Source: Piscicola geometra
Lineage: Eukaryota > Annelida > Clitellata > Hirudinida > Piscicolidae
Length of the DNA: 64,000 nucleotides
Direction: 5' to 3'
NCBI GenBank assembly: GCA_943735955.1
Contig: OX030960.1
Location: 1,305,134-1,369,133 of the forward strand
Numbering within the stretch: the stretch's first letter is position 1; every line of letters starts with the position of its first letter. The notes below the pieces were generated by a model that saw only the letters and a program-made list of their open reading frames with translations, was not told where the DNA came from and did not search any database. This document shows, in pieces, positions 11,290 to 22,973 of the stretch. The position numbers and the translations under genes are program-made.

Positions 11290-11959
11290 CTTCTAGAGTT
11301 GCTCATTTGTAGACACATCTCTTTTCAGTGTCCAGCAAAAAAAATGCAGTTTCGATAAAAAAGTGATTGAAACATCGTCACAAAGAATATTTTTATCTTT
11401 CAGTCTCGATGCTAAAAGTTCAGCAGCTGGTTTAGATAAGTTTAGATCACGAACTAAATCATTTAGTTCCATTTGTGAAAATGGAGTTGGAACATCTTCA
11501 TACGTCATCATCATCTTCTTTTTTTTCAACAGATGAATTTTCTTCACTTTCATTGTCTAGTTCAATGGGGACAGGTACAGGAATTTTGTTGAAATGAGCA
11601 ACTGGACGACGTGCTGATTTCAGATCAGGATATCAAGACTATTTCTGTTATTTCTATTAATTCCTTTTACATAAACAGCACACACAAAACAGTATTAGCG
11701 TGGTTTTTTTGTTCCCTCCAAACTTTAAGCTACTCATCTTGCCTTTTGTCCAACGACGCAGATTTTCTGTGCATGTTTTGCACGCCAAGTGTGGAGCCCA
11801 ATTTTTATCTTGGTCACCCAGCTTAAATTTAAAATAGCTGTGGTAAGCCATCTTTATGAAATTAGTCACTGGATTTCTGTTAGAAAGTAGAGTATACTCA
11901 CTGCATATATAACAAAATACGTCTGGGTTTGTTTGGCAATGACTTCTAGCTTTTTTCAT
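11290..11959 (-). pseudogene. Broken copy of a widespread repetitive protein family (two-part)
   Basis: Reverse strand. The upstream part (11,959-11,690) reads FCYICSEYTL ... KLGDQDKNWAPHLACKTC, a Cys-rich segment. The downstream part reads YPDLKSARRPVAH in another frame and then YEDVPTPFSQMELNDLVRDLNLSK ending about 11,300. Both are hallmarks of an uncharacterised, multi-copy protein family I recall from many invertebrate genomes, usually in transposon-rich settings. Frame changes and stops between the parts, and the lack of the remaining C-terminal half, mark it as dead. I do not know a biochemical role. Confidence 0.7.
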
Positions 11960-12545
11960 TTTATCTACTAAATATAGAGAATATATTTACTTAAAATTCA
12001 AATAAACTTTTAATAAGTAAATAAAAATAACTTATTTGAATTTTAGAAATATAAACAATTGCTAAAAAACAATATTAAATATTCTTTATATATGGAGAAT
12101 AAGAAAACGGTCACGTGACCATAGATAAAAAAGTTGACCTGATTTAACAAAGAGAATATCATTTTTGGATTCACCACTATGAAATAATACTAAATCCATC
12201 AAAAGACCTCTGACAGCAAATTTTTTGTTGCCCAGTGTAATATATATTGTTGTGATGATGAAAATGCTGTATTAGTAAAGACAATGATTCTGTGGCAATG
12301 ATTATCATGGTGATGTGGGTGAGGTGAAGGGTGATTAAATTATTTTTTAAAGTTGGTTGTTTTTTGAAATATTTTCTAAATAAAATAATAATCATGTGTT
12401 TTATTTTATTTATTATTCAATACTCATCAAGAACCAGCAGAAACTTAATGATTAAAGTGAGAAATCAACAACAACCAAGTCAAATTTATTCAAATGCTAT
12501 TTCGAGATTGAGAAAAAAATATAGCAAACAGTTATGAATTTTATT
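11960..12545. other. Repeat-derived filler with foldback-loop fragment
   Basis: No gene seen. The part around 12,240-12,420 resembles the SINE-like family (compare 15,960-16,060). The part at 12,430-12,545 is an inverted, diverged copy of the foldback loop (compare 8,110-8,240 and 9,570-9,830). It ends where the upstream half of the split retrotransposon begins. Confidence 0.6.
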
Positions 12546-12552
12546 CTTTAAG

Positions 12553-13835
12553 TTAGGACTTGGAGACGGTTGAGGACAACGCGGACGAAAGTTTTACCCA
12601 CAACGCTAAGCAGTGAGATGCCCCTGTAGTTGTTGCAGTCGCTGCGGTCGCCCTTGTTCTTATACAGGGTGACAATCTTGTTCCAGGTAGTGTTCGCCCC
12701 ACATTCCCATTTGCTTGTCTTTGTCTGTGATGGTCTCTCCTGATTTGAACTTTAAGGGTGCAGTCTTCTTTGCTGACTTGCCTGTTGCTTTTTTGATGCT
12801 TCATACATGCTCCTTACGTTGCCAATGTCTGACTCATGTTGAATGCTATTCGCCAGTTGAAGTCAATAGTCATTTGCGCAGTGTCGAGCCGTCTGCTGGG
12901 TTTTTCTTCGGGCAGCTTTCAACTCTTCGAAGGTGGACTGACTCGGGTCGCGTTTTTATTCAATCAATGCCTTTTGCTTGGTGTCAATAACAGGCTCAAG
13001 ATCTGCCGCATTCGCTTTGAGCCAGTCGGTGTTCTCGTGCTCTTGTGTTCTTTTTTTACCATACGTGAGTAAAGCAGTTCTGGAAATGGTATCCCGGAGC
13101 TGACTTCCGCATTAGGCTCTTGGTCGCAGTGTTGCAACTCCCCCAGCCAATCTATGAACTCCTGGTTCTTGGTTTGATGGGTGGTCTGATAGGTGTTAAT
13201 TTTTGGCTGGTATTTTTTCTTGGAGAGGTGGAGCCTCTTGGGGCGCAACTTTATCTTTGACGCGATCAGAGAGTGGTCTGTATCGCCACTGGCGCTATGG
13301 TTAGCTTTGGTGTTGCGAACATTGTTCAAAAAGTTGTGTCCAGTTCATGATTTGATATTGGATGTTTCCAAGACACCTTGTGACATGCTTTGTTCCGGAA
13401 GTACGTATTTGTGACGCACAGGTTGTGGTAGCAACAGAATTCAAGTAGTCTCTGGCCGTTTTTGTCCATTTTCCCGATGCCATAGTGACCCAGCGCTTCT
13501 GGCCATGAGACGTGGTCAGAACCAACCCGTGTTCAGAAACAGGAACTGTGGCAACAACACTGCTTAATTGTTTGTAGAATTGATCTTTAGTCTCGGCACT
13601 GGCCTGCATGGTCGGTGCATAGATGAGCAGTGCCAGATGCTGTGAGAAGGCGTAGAGTGAAGATTCTCTCTGTGCCACGGGAAGGAGGTTTAGACATGCA
13701 AAGCAGGGTGTTCTTGATGGCGAAGTCCCTAGGTCTCTTCTTCTCCTTTCCCTTGCCAAAAGAACGTGTAGTGTTCCTCCATCGGACTCTCGAAGACGCG
13801 TTTCCTGTAGTGCTGTAACTAGACCTGGCAGTCAA
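12553..13835 (-). pseudogene. Non-LTR retrotransposon, endonuclease and start of RT
   Basis: Reverse strand, several frames. From 13,759 down are parts of an APE-type endonuclease, with LALLIYAPTMQA and later DTDHSLIASKIKLRPKR (the DH...S end motif). Near 12,800 is SGETITDKDKQMGMW, and at 12,680-12,560 the RT entry motif NNYRGISLLSVVGK. The copy stops at 12,553, just before the section that should carry the first catalytic Asp. The rest of RT resumes at 7,905. About 60-70 residues seem lost between the halves. Frameshifts and stops show it is inactive. Confidence 0.85.
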
Positions 13836-14214
13836 CTTATTCAGTCGACTGCAAATCGACTTGACGGGTCAAGTCGAATTTAGTTAGCGCAACCGTCGAC
13901 TTTTATTGGCGAAGTCACTTTAAAATCAAGTCGACTTATAAATGTAAAACTTATGTGAATTCAAAAACTTAAAAAAATTCTAATACAGTTTAAAATCTTT
14001 AATGTTTGAGTTATAAAATGTCTATGCATCGTAAAACAAAGTAAAAACAAAGATCGAATAAGCGCGCTAATTTTACAATCAAATCATTGATTAATTACAC
14101 ATTAACGTTTCATAACTGGCTTGTGTTTAATTATCATACTTATTTGTTAGTTTTAAGTTATAATGAATTATTTTATAACCAATTTTTTTACCATTTAATA
14201 ATAATAATAATGGG
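13815..14214. other. Uncharacterised end-like repeat and AT-rich filler
   Basis: At 13,820-13,945 are repeated gtcgac/aagtcga words next to ctagacctggcag, resembling the subterminal region of a DNA transposon, but I found no partner end. The remainder is AT-rich with an ATA run near 14,200. Confidence 0.4.
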
Positions 14215-14789
14215 GAGCTTAGTGCAGAGGCCTGAGTGTCGATTAACAAAAGCCATGAGCCAGTTGTCCATAAGAAAGTTGATAGGCACAAATGCCAGAA
14301 GAGTGGTCTTCCAGTCGTGCTGGGCCTACTCAACACTAGGTCTCTCCACAATGAAGTGGATGATGTTCTGGAGACCATGAGAAATTAGAAGATGGACGGG
14401 CTTTTTCTGGTTGAAACTTGGCATGATCAGTCTATATCAGCCGACTGCGGCAGGAGGGCTTGGTACAGTGATTTTCTAGTTCGGATTTTTCAGTTCAAGT
14501 TCAAGTTACAGTTATGAAAAATTTAATTTTTCAGTTACTATTCAAGTTACAGTTATGCAAATTTTAATTTTTCAGTTACTATTTCAGTTTCAGTTATTTT
14601 TGTTAGTTACAGTTACAGTTAACCAAGATGGAGAAAAAATGAATTTTTATTTATAATACAGCCCAAATTAATGTTTAAAAGTCAAATTATTTAAAATATA
14701 TATAAATATATTATTCATAATATACGCTGTTCATTTTCATAAATGTCTTCAATTCCAGATTTTTGCTGAGGCGATTTTTTCCCCTGCAG

Positions 14790-15070
14790 TTAGGTCTCCG
14801 CACACTTAAAACACCCTTTCCACATACGCTTGTGAATCGGGAGCTGAAACAATGTCTTGCGCAAAAGAAGCCAATAATCTAGGGTACTAAATAATTTAAG
14901 TGCTAACATTTCTCTTGTATGTGGGTGAGACACAGAATGAACATTAAGCAGGACCTGAATTGCACGACGCATTGATGGATTATAAAAGGATGTTGAGATC
15001 CCGAGACATGAAAGTGTAAGACCCTTCTTAGTCCAGCAATCCATGCTAATGACAACGCGATGTCCAGTTT
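14790..15070 (-). pseudogene. hAT transposase fragment
   Basis: The reverse frame reads VVISMDCWTKKGLTLSCLGI and continues with NVHSVSHPHTREMLALKL, the region around the first catalytic Asp of hAT transposases. The rest of the gene is absent or decayed. Confidence 0.72.
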
Positions 15071-15589
15071 GAAGATCTTTACGAATTCGATCTTCTACAT
15101 TGTTCTTATATTCTTTTTATCAAATAAATCATTCTCTCTGAAACTAAATGATAGAAATTGCATATATTTACGACTGTTTAATTGAAATTATTTAAATGGC
15201 TTATAAATTATGCTCATAACATGGTAAATAATATTAAAAAATGTAAATACGTAAATAATTATCAACTACAGTGTGTTGCCTGGTAACTTTCTCCTTATCA
15301 TTATCATCATGGACTTCTTAATATTAAGAAGTCCATGATTATCATCCTCTTCTGAAACTTGAGATTCGCTTTTTTCGCATGAAGCTTCGTAAATAAAATA
15401 GGCCCATACGGCATTTTCTTGTTTTCTGCCGCTATTAACCTTAAACATTTTATAAAAATTTGTATAATCGGACTCGAAGAATAATATAAATTAATCATAT
15501 TATTGCTAAAAAATGGGCATCCGCCAATGTTTTATCTTGTAGCGCTTCCCATTTTTTAAGTAGATGTTGTTTTGAATATTGATCTTTGG

Positions 15590-16190
15590 TTAGCGGCTGC
15601 CATTTTGGCAGCCGCTCAAATAAATTTATTAGAATCTTAAAAATAAAATTTATTAATTAGAATGTTTTTAGTGCGAATGTTGGTTGTTTTGAATCTGTCA
15701 AGGAATGGCCGCAGCAGACCAAGATGGCCGCAGGGAATCAAGTGAGCTGCGACATAAAGGAGAAATCTTTCCATAGCAGCAGCAGTACCAGCGTTGGCAG
15801 GGACTTCTCCTTCACCCTCTATCGCAGTCTCGGCACCAGTGGCAAGACAGAAAATTGAGAAGAATGATGATTGTGTTTTGTTGTTTTGAGGATGATGTGG
15901 TGATGATTGTGCTGTGGTATGAGTGTTTGTATTGTGGTGATGATTGAATTTTTTATTTGTGGTGATAGGGATTTTTTGGCGATGATTGTCATGGTGGTGT
16001 AGGTGAGGTTGGATTATTGAGGTTGATTGATTGTTGTTTTTATATATTTAAATATATATATATACATATATTGGTAGTGGTCTAAAAACCGTTTTATTTA
16101 ACAAATTTATTTGAAGAGCGCCTTTGTTCACTTAGTAAAGGGCGCTATACAAATCATTAGTGATTGATTGATTGATTGATAGATATTTTT
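15590..16190 (+). repeat. SINE-like repeat copy with GCGCTATA and (GATT)n tail
   Basis: Homologous to 47,485-48,070 (inverted) and 1-400 (inverted). It ends agtaaagggcgctatacaaatcattag followed by (tgat)n, the same tail as the LINE fragment at 8,646-8,985. It lies inside the hAT element, which is inside a retrotransposon, giving three nested layers. Confidence 0.75.
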
Positions 16191-18224
16191 TAGTTACTAT
16201 TCAGTTAGTATTCTTGTTTTTTAGTTTCTATTTCAGTTACAGTTATGCATTGAATTACAGTTACAGTTAAATTTACAGTTAACTGAATCATATTTTTCAT
16301 TTAATTTACCATTTCAGTTACAGTTACAGTTAACTGGAACAACACTGGCTTGGTAGTGGTCGAAAAATCAAGGCCTAGACTCTCCAATACAGTAAACACG
16401 CTGCATACAAACCACGGGGAAGTTGCAGTCGTGACTGACTCTGGATTCCAAGTTGCACCATTGGACACACAAGTTCAGTCCTCAAGACTCGAGCATCTTT
16501 GTGTCAGAATCACTTCTGGTTCAAGGACGGTTATTGGTTTAGTTGTTTATCAAACAGGTTATGCTTCTAGCGTGTTTTTCAAAGATTTCAATGAAATCAT
16601 GAGCACCTTGTCTACATACAGTGATAAAGTATTAATCCTGGGAGATTTCAATCTACATCTTGAAAGCCAAGTGATAACGATACTTAGACGTTTCAGAATA
16701 TCTTGAGCTCTCATGGTTCCTAGACATAGGGTCAACCAAACAACCCATAGTCAAGGAGGGTGGCTTGATGTTGTTGCCTCGAGAAAGAGTCTTGATGTTG
16801 ACTGCATTGAGGTAGGCTTCTCTGACCACAAACTGTTGGTCTGGAAGTGTCAACTGGCCAAGCCTCCTCCTGTGTACAAAATAACATCTACTAGACGCTG
16901 GATACTCTTGGATAGAACAGAGTTTGCTCAACAGGTTCGACTGTCTCCACTCTCGTCTAGCACTGACCTTGATGTAGATTCAGCTGCTGACCTCTACAGC
17001 TCCACTTTGACTAGCATTCTCGATAAGTTGATTCCTCTTAATACTGTTAGAGTGCACCAGAGGCCTTCGGACCCTTGGTTTGACCATGAGTGTCGCGCCT
17101 CTAAACGCCTTATGAGAAGTCTTGAGAGAAGCTACAGTAAGTCAAAAAATGAACAAGCAAGTACTGCCTGGGTCAAGCAGTTGAAAGTTTACATGAGTCT
17201 GTGCAGACGTAAGCGAGAGCAGTTCTGGAACTTGAAGTTTTCTCAGTCTAAAGGGAAGCCAGCTGACACCTGGAAACACATCAATAGCATCGCGGGCAGA
17301 AGTAAGACGTCGTCAGTCTCAGGCATCAGTGCTGATGACTATCACGCACACCTCACAGAGAAAGTTGCGTCGGCGAGAAGGTCAATCATTGCCCAAGGTG
17401 ACCCAACATTTTCATTCTGCGAGCACGGGCTCAGTTTGAATGGGTTCAGCATAGTCGACGAAGAAGAAGTAGTTAGGGCTATTCAAGGGCTTCCGAATAA
17501 GCAGTGCTCGAATGACCCGGTTCCTACAAGGCTGTTGAAGGAGATATCTGGAATAATTGCTTTTTTTTTAGTGAGCTTATTCAACAGATCTTTTTCGGCA
17601 GGCAGGGTTCCGAAGTCTTTCAAGTCGGCCTACATCACGCCACTGCTTAAGAAGCCGAGTTTTGAACTCACTGAAACTTCGTCCTACAGGCCTATTTCAA
17701 ACTTGAGGGTGTTGTCCAAACTCATGGAAAGATTAATTCTCCACAGAGTGCTCAACTACCTCGCAGAATCTTATCTTTTTCCGCCCTTGCAGTCAACCTA
17801 CCGTCGTCATCATTCGACAGAAACTGCTATAACCAAGGTCTTTTCAGACATCTTTAGAGCAGCAGATGACGGTGAGCTTAGATTGTTAGTATTGCTTGAT
17901 CTATCGGCAGCTTTTGATCTGGTAGATCACGCAACACTGCTCCGAAGACTGCACATCTCCTATGGTTTCTCTGACTCTGCGTTAGAATGGTTTAGGGACT
18001 ACTTGAATGACAGATGTTTTGACATCCGCTGAAGTGGGACAAAATCGACAATGTCGGTTTCCGCTGTAGGAGTCCCCCAAGGTTCAGTTCTTCTCTTTAG
18101 ATGAACTGCCTTGCTGGGCCGATGAGCTTCTTTTGCCCATCTGACCACGCCACAGGTTGCACTAGTTTACGTGGTACTAGTAGCATGTTCTCTCACTTGA
18201 CCTGACACAATAAAACTTCGAAAG

Positions 18225-18455
18225 TTTCATGTCTTCTATTATTATTCTAAAAATTATTTTTCATTAATTAAAATTAATAAAATTGTATAAAAAGTGTTTT
18301 TACATGAAAATCTCTTATTGAAAACTTTTTATTCTGAAGACTTTTTTTTTGAAGGCTTTTTATCCTGAAGACTTTTTATTCTTAAGACTTTTGTCCTTGA
18401 AACTTTTTATCTTTTTAGACTTTTTATCCTCAAGACTTTTTATCCGTTTACCGTT
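18225..18455 (-). repeat. Foldback-family fragment
   Basis: Has the inverted gtttcatgtcttctat motif and then decayed gaagactttttatcctgaa units ending in ttttatccgtttacc at about 18,455, the terminal motif of the family. Confidence 0.8.
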
Positions 18456-18469
18456 TGAAACTTCTCATA

Positions 18470-18965
18470 GAAGATTTATGCTTTTTTTAAAATATTCTAA
18501 TAAACTTTATATTTTAAGAACATAGATGGGTTTTAATTAGCCTTTTCAAATCGGCGAACGATTCTAGCAGCATAATTAAATACTTTATTTAGTGGTTTTA
18601 AAGTACTTACGAGTAAATTATAATAGAATGAATTAAAATAGTCAATTCGAGATAGAAAAAGTGCAGAAACTAACATCTTTAAAGAAGGGTCATCTAGGTA
18701 AGGTAATAATTGTCTAATACGTTTGAGATGAAAATAGCAAGATTTAGTAACAAATAGAATTTGGTTTGATAACGTTAGTTTTGAGTCAGAAATAAATCCT
18801 AAGCTACGACTATCATAAGATGGAACAATAGTATGAGAGGAAAAATTAAATGGATCATTAATTAGTTAACCATTTTTAGGAAAAAATAAAGTTCAAATTT
18901 TAGTGAATTAAATTTTAAAAAATTTGAGCTAGACCATTTTTCAATAGATAATAGACATAAACACA
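18470..18965 (-). pseudogene. Retrotransposon reverse transcriptase C-terminal fragment
   Basis: Reverse strand, with stops and frame changes. It reads SSHTIVPSYDSRSLGF, KLTLSNQ, LKRIRQLLPYLDD, LVSALFLSRIDY and then LNKVFNYAARIV, the typical post-catalytic region of CR1/L2-type LINEs. It could be the same family as the 3' end at 8,646-8,985. Confidence 0.7.
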
Positions 18966-19153
18966 GTCATATGTAAAAGATTCGTTCTGACAGTCTCTCC
19001 TTCATCTGCAGAGCTCATCTGCTTTGTGAAGTAGGTAGCCAGTGGGTGCTTGCAAGCTGTGCACTGGTTCTCAATTTGAGGCCCCGGCACTTCATCCTTT
19101 TAGAATGAAATAAGTTTTCATTGTAGTCCGTTAGACAGTTATTGGTTGAAGAT

Positions 19154-20171
19154 CAAAGTTTATATCCTGCGTCAATATTGTCGCAGGATAGCGTAGCCGC
19201 GCGGTTGGTGTTATCCTGCGTCCAGATTTTATAATCTAGTAATTTAGTGAATTTGTAATTTTAAGTTATGAATTAATTGGGAATAAATTTATAATTATAT
19301 TTTTATGTATTCATTTCAAAACTTAAATAGTTTCATTATTAAAAATAAATTATTATTCCACTTAAATACTTTCTAAATTTTAGGTTAGGATTTATTTGAA
19401 TGCCTTGGACTAATACGCAAACCTGTCGGATACTGGTTCTGTAATAGTTGTAAATAACTATTTTACATATTATTATATTTATTATTACATCTTGAAAATT
19501 TTTATTGTTAAACTTAGTCTAATACAAGAATTTTATTTAGTATTCTTTTTCGAATAAAAATATAGTATGATCAAAATAAGATATGGATATTTAATTAAAA
19601 CATTTTTCACAAATATACGGGTTAGGATTAAGGTTAGGCTCAGGGTTAAGATTAGGGTTAGGGTTAAGGTTAGGATTATGGTTAAGGTTAGGGTTTATCA
19701 AGATGATTGATCAATAACTATTATTTTTTAAGTACCATAATTTATATAAGACTTTTAGTGGATAAAATTGAATATAAAAAAATTTTATTAATTATAATTA
19801 TAATGAGTTATAACAAATTTTTTGTTATTTTACTCATTATAATTGGATGATTAAAATATAAATAAAAGATAAATTAAATCATTAGAGTAAGTTTTTATTA
19901 ATTAAGTATTATAAATCTTTTATTTATTTAGTGTTAGGTTAAGGTTAAGTTAAGGGTTAGTTTACGAAAATTCGATGATTATTACCAATTATTTTGAAAA
20001 GTATGTAACAAATAATAAACTTATTATTATTATTTTACGAAAATTCACTGAATATTAATAAATAAGAAAGTAAGATTGTTAAAAGTATCTCGCTAAAATC
20101 TGGACGCAGGATAACACCAACCGTGCAGCTACGCTATCCTGCGACAATATTGACGCAGGATAACACAAAGC
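19154..20171. mobile_element. MITE with about 70-bp TIRs and 9-bp target duplication
   Basis: The blocks 19,163-19,231 and 20,095-20,163 are near-perfect inverted repeats (tatcctgcgtcaatattgtc at one end). GTTGAAGAT flanks the element at 19145-19153 and 20172-20180. A 9-bp duplication with long TIRs is typical of Mutator-like elements; that class is inferred. The interior is AT-rich with no ORF and holds the telomere-like tract at 19,620-19,700. Confidence 0.85.
19618..19701 (+). repeat. Interstitial telomere-like tract (degenerate TTAGGG)
   Basis: A run of TTAGGG, TTAAGG, TTAGGA and similar hexamers over about 80 bases, inside a MITE. A shorter related run is at 19,930-19,955. Confidence 0.85.
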
Positions 20172-20328
20172 GTTGAAGATATTAATTTCGAGAGCAAGAA
20201 ATGGCAAGCGATAAATTTAAAAACAAAAAACAATAACAGATATAAATTATAATAATTATTATTATTTTAAGTTTGAAAAAACTACATTATTGGATCAGAA
20301 GACAAACTATTTAACAAAATCATTAAAC

Positions 20329-20833
20329 GGTTGTAGGTTAACTGCACACAAAAGAAAGCACATTGCATGTGTTAAATGCACATTTGATTTTGCACGTTAT
20401 ATTCAGCGGATTGATGGGGTAAAAAGCCGAAAGATTTGAAAAAAGTAAAATATTATAATTTATTCAATTATTTGCAGAAATCTATAAAAAAAAAATTTAT
20501 TCTAAAATTATAAAAGAAATGTATACAAATTTTGAAAAATGGAAAAAAAGTTAAAACAACAATTTATTTAACTGATTTTAAAACATAACAATTTTTCAAA
20601 TTGATTTTAAAACATATTAATTTATTTAACTGATGCTAGAAAATCACTATCAATAAAATAAAATATCAATTGCACATTTTTCTTGAAATGCGATTTTTCT
20701 GAAAACCCTAACCCTAATCCTAACCTTAACCCTAAACTAACGTTTTTTCTGTTAAAAAGAAGAAGTGTGCAAACTCAAATGTGCATTTAACACATGCACT
20801 GTGCTTTCTTTTGAGTGCAGTTAACCTACAACC
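20329..20833. mobile_element. MITE, ggttgtaggttaactgca family, copy A
   Basis: The ends are inverted repeats of about 80 bases starting ggttgtaggttaactgcaca. TTAAAC is found directly on both sides (20323-20328 and 20834-20839). The interior has a CCCTAA-like tract at 20,703-20,735. There is no ORF. Confidence 0.85.
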
Positions 20834-20863
20834 TTAAACGGTTAAGCTAAGTCGGCAGCTGCT

Positions 20864-21077
20864 GGTTGTAGGTTAACTGCACACAAACAAAAGCGCGCTG
20901 CATATGTTAAATGCACTTTTGTTTTTGCACATTTCTTCTTAAAAGGCGATTTTTCTGAAAACCCTAACCTTAACCCTAAATTAACGTTTTTTCTGTAAAA
21001 AAGAAGAAATGTGCCAAAGAAAATGTGCATTTGACACATGCAGCGCGATGTGTGCAGTGTGCAGTTAACCTACGACC
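20864..21077. mobile_element. MITE, same family, copy B with exact 9-bp duplication
   Basis: Only 214 bases, almost entirely inverted-repeat arms around an accctaaccttaaccctaa core at 20,960-20,980. GCAGCTGCT flanks it at 20855-20863 and 21078-21086. An open frame on the reverse strand is merely the stop-poor arm. Confidence 0.9.
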
Positions 21078-21449
21078 GCAGCTGCTAACCAAAGATTAAA
21101 TAGTTTAGAAGGTAAAAGCAAAAACTCAATAATTTCTAATATTTTTTAACTAACTTTTTTAATATATGAGTTTATTTTATCAATTAAAATATTTTCTTTT
21201 TAAAAAAATACGCTTTTCGAATTCAAAATACTTGAAAACAAACCTGTTTTTAGTCAGAAATATACAAAGTCCGTTAGTAAGCATAAAACTTTTATGGTAA
21301 AAGGTATGTTTCGGTGGGATAGAATACTTTGGAAATTGTACTCGGAAGCATAGACATAGCAATATAAAAACAGCTGATGGCAATGTTTATTTATTTCTTG
21401 AAACAGCTGATTGTTGGTTTCTAACAATAACAAGAAGCGGCCATGTTAT

Positions 21450-21815
21450 TTTAGATTTCGGCAAACTATCCGAGGCGAGATATATCGTAAAATGAACAAT
21501 AACTGAGACTTCTTTTACTTCTTTTTTTACATATTTTTTAAAAAGTTATATGATAGTTCACGATATATATTTCGGCAAACTATCTGAGGCGAGATATATC
21601 GTAAAATGAACAATAAATGAGGCTTCTTTACTTCTTTTACGAATAATTTTTTGAGTAATTAATAATAATTTTACTCAGTAATGTCAACTCTGGTATATAT
21701 TTCGGCAAACTATCTGAGGCGAGTAATATCGTTAAATGAACAATAAATAAGGCTTCTTTACTTCTTTTATGACCACTTTTTTGAGTAATTAATAATAATT
21801 TTAATCAGTAATGTC
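21450..21815 (+). repeat. Three diverged tandem copies of a roughly 115-130 bp unit
   Basis: The block tttcggcaaactatc(c/t)gaggcgag followed by taaaatgaacaataa and cttcttttacttctttt starts near 21,457, 21,571 and 21,700. No coding potential. The last copy ends about 520 bases before the PNISR start codon. Confidence 0.85.
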
Positions 21816-22338
21816 AAATCTGTTCACATTAAATTAAAATTATTCACATAAAAATAAGTCAAAAGATCTTAGTGGTTTTTAACTCTCTAAACTAAACTAA
21901 TAGGAGAAATTTTTTTAAATAATTTAAAGTATTTTATTTTGCGTGTTAGCAATACCGTTTTATAACCATACAGCGATTTAAACATAGAAAATTTGTCTAT
22001 GTCAATCGTTAATCTCATTTGCATAAATTATGAGTACGATTTCCAAAGTAAACCGGTGTGATAACCTATTATCCGATTTTGATGTCTTGTCTATAACTTG
22101 TTTTATTACTTTAGAGGCTATTTATTATAAAATTGTGTCAATAAAATTCAAAAAGTATTTTTAATTCAAAATTAAATTTTTCTCCAATTTTCAGCGCCTG
22201 GTCTGTACCTGAAAATTCTTTAAAGTTTAAACTTTAATATATACTTTTTTATTGCTTTTAAATATTCATTTTTAATTATGTTCAGTTTAAAGTATTTGAA
22301 CTAAAACATTGTAATATTGTGTGATTGATAGTTGAAGG
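21816..22338 (+). other. Upstream region of PNISR, putative promoter and 5' UTR
   Basis: AT-rich sequence with no ORF or recognised repeat. The PNISR start codon is at 22,339. I cannot identify a specific promoter element with confidence. Confidence 0.4.
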
Positions 22339-22935
22339 ATGTGGAATAGCGACCAGAAGACTAGTCCATGGCTCAGCTGGGCGTCTTCAAACAACCAACC
22401 AGGTAATCATTTTATTAAGAATTTTTTTATTATTCAAAAATTATATTTTCAAAATGAATCTATTTTATTGATAACAGCTGACTGGGCTACTCTGGTGCAG
22501 CAGTGGATTCAGATCAAGGACTCCACAGGGCAGCAGTCGTTTCCACAACAACTCTTTTCACAGACTTCCCTGCCTAACAGTTTACCTGCTGTCTGGCCAT
22601 CCTCACAGAACAGCCCCAACACTGAAGGAGTCTCCAAGCTTGAATATCTATCCACTCAACAAACAGTAAAATTTTCCCAGTGCGGGAGTAACAACAGTCT
22701 AGGTCTGTGCAAGAGATTTGAATTCTTTATGCTTCGGGGTCCCTGCCACTGATCTTGATTTCTCCCACCATGAAACACTCCATATCACCTTCCACAGGAG
22801 CTCACCCTCTACCTCAACCAGGGGGAGACATATGGGCCCTCTGGTCACCTCCACCTCCTCCTCCACCCCTGTCCACTCAAGTGCAACTCTCTTTTAATAC
22901 AATCATCTTTGATCTCTATTTTATTTAATATATTT

Positions 22936-22973
<38 letters not shown>

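Larger units (their letters stand above)
14466..16347 (-). mobile_element. Defective hAT element inserted in the retrotransposon
   Basis: The ends are CAGTG (14466) and CACTG (16347), and the target duplication GCTTGGTA is exact at 14458-14465 and 16348-16355. Removing the element and one duplicate restores continuous retrotransposon sequence. Both ends are rich in cagttacagtta words (14,490-14,635 and 16,190-16,335), likely subterminal binding sites. Inside are a transposase scrap and a SINE-like copy. Confidence 0.9.
14215..18170 (+). pseudogene. CR1/L2-like non-LTR retrotransposon, split by an hAT insertion
   Basis: At 14,300-14,465 the forward strand reads an endonuclease start (LLNTRSLHN ... 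LFLVETWHD). After the hAT element it resumes at 16,356 with endonuclease motifs VLILGDFNLHLES at about 16,640 and a DHK motif at 16,825. RT follows to 18,032, with SYRPISNLRVLSKLMERLI, LLVLLDLSAAFDLVDHATLL (first catalytic Asp) and GFSDSALEWFRDYL. Past a stop at 18,030 comes GVPQGSVL, then a break, so the FADD segment and C-terminus are missing. One frameshift lies near 16,700. The element is dead but only moderately old. Confidence 0.9.

Noticed and set aside
19618..19701. True chromosome end or fusion point
   Set aside because: The tract is short, degenerate and enclosed within a transposon with a 9-bp target duplication, and similar tracts sit in sibling elements.
22339..22752. Stand-alone 137-residue protein
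   Set aside because: It is PNISR exons 1 and 2 with intron 1 read through; the splice sites and homology to PNISR explain it better.
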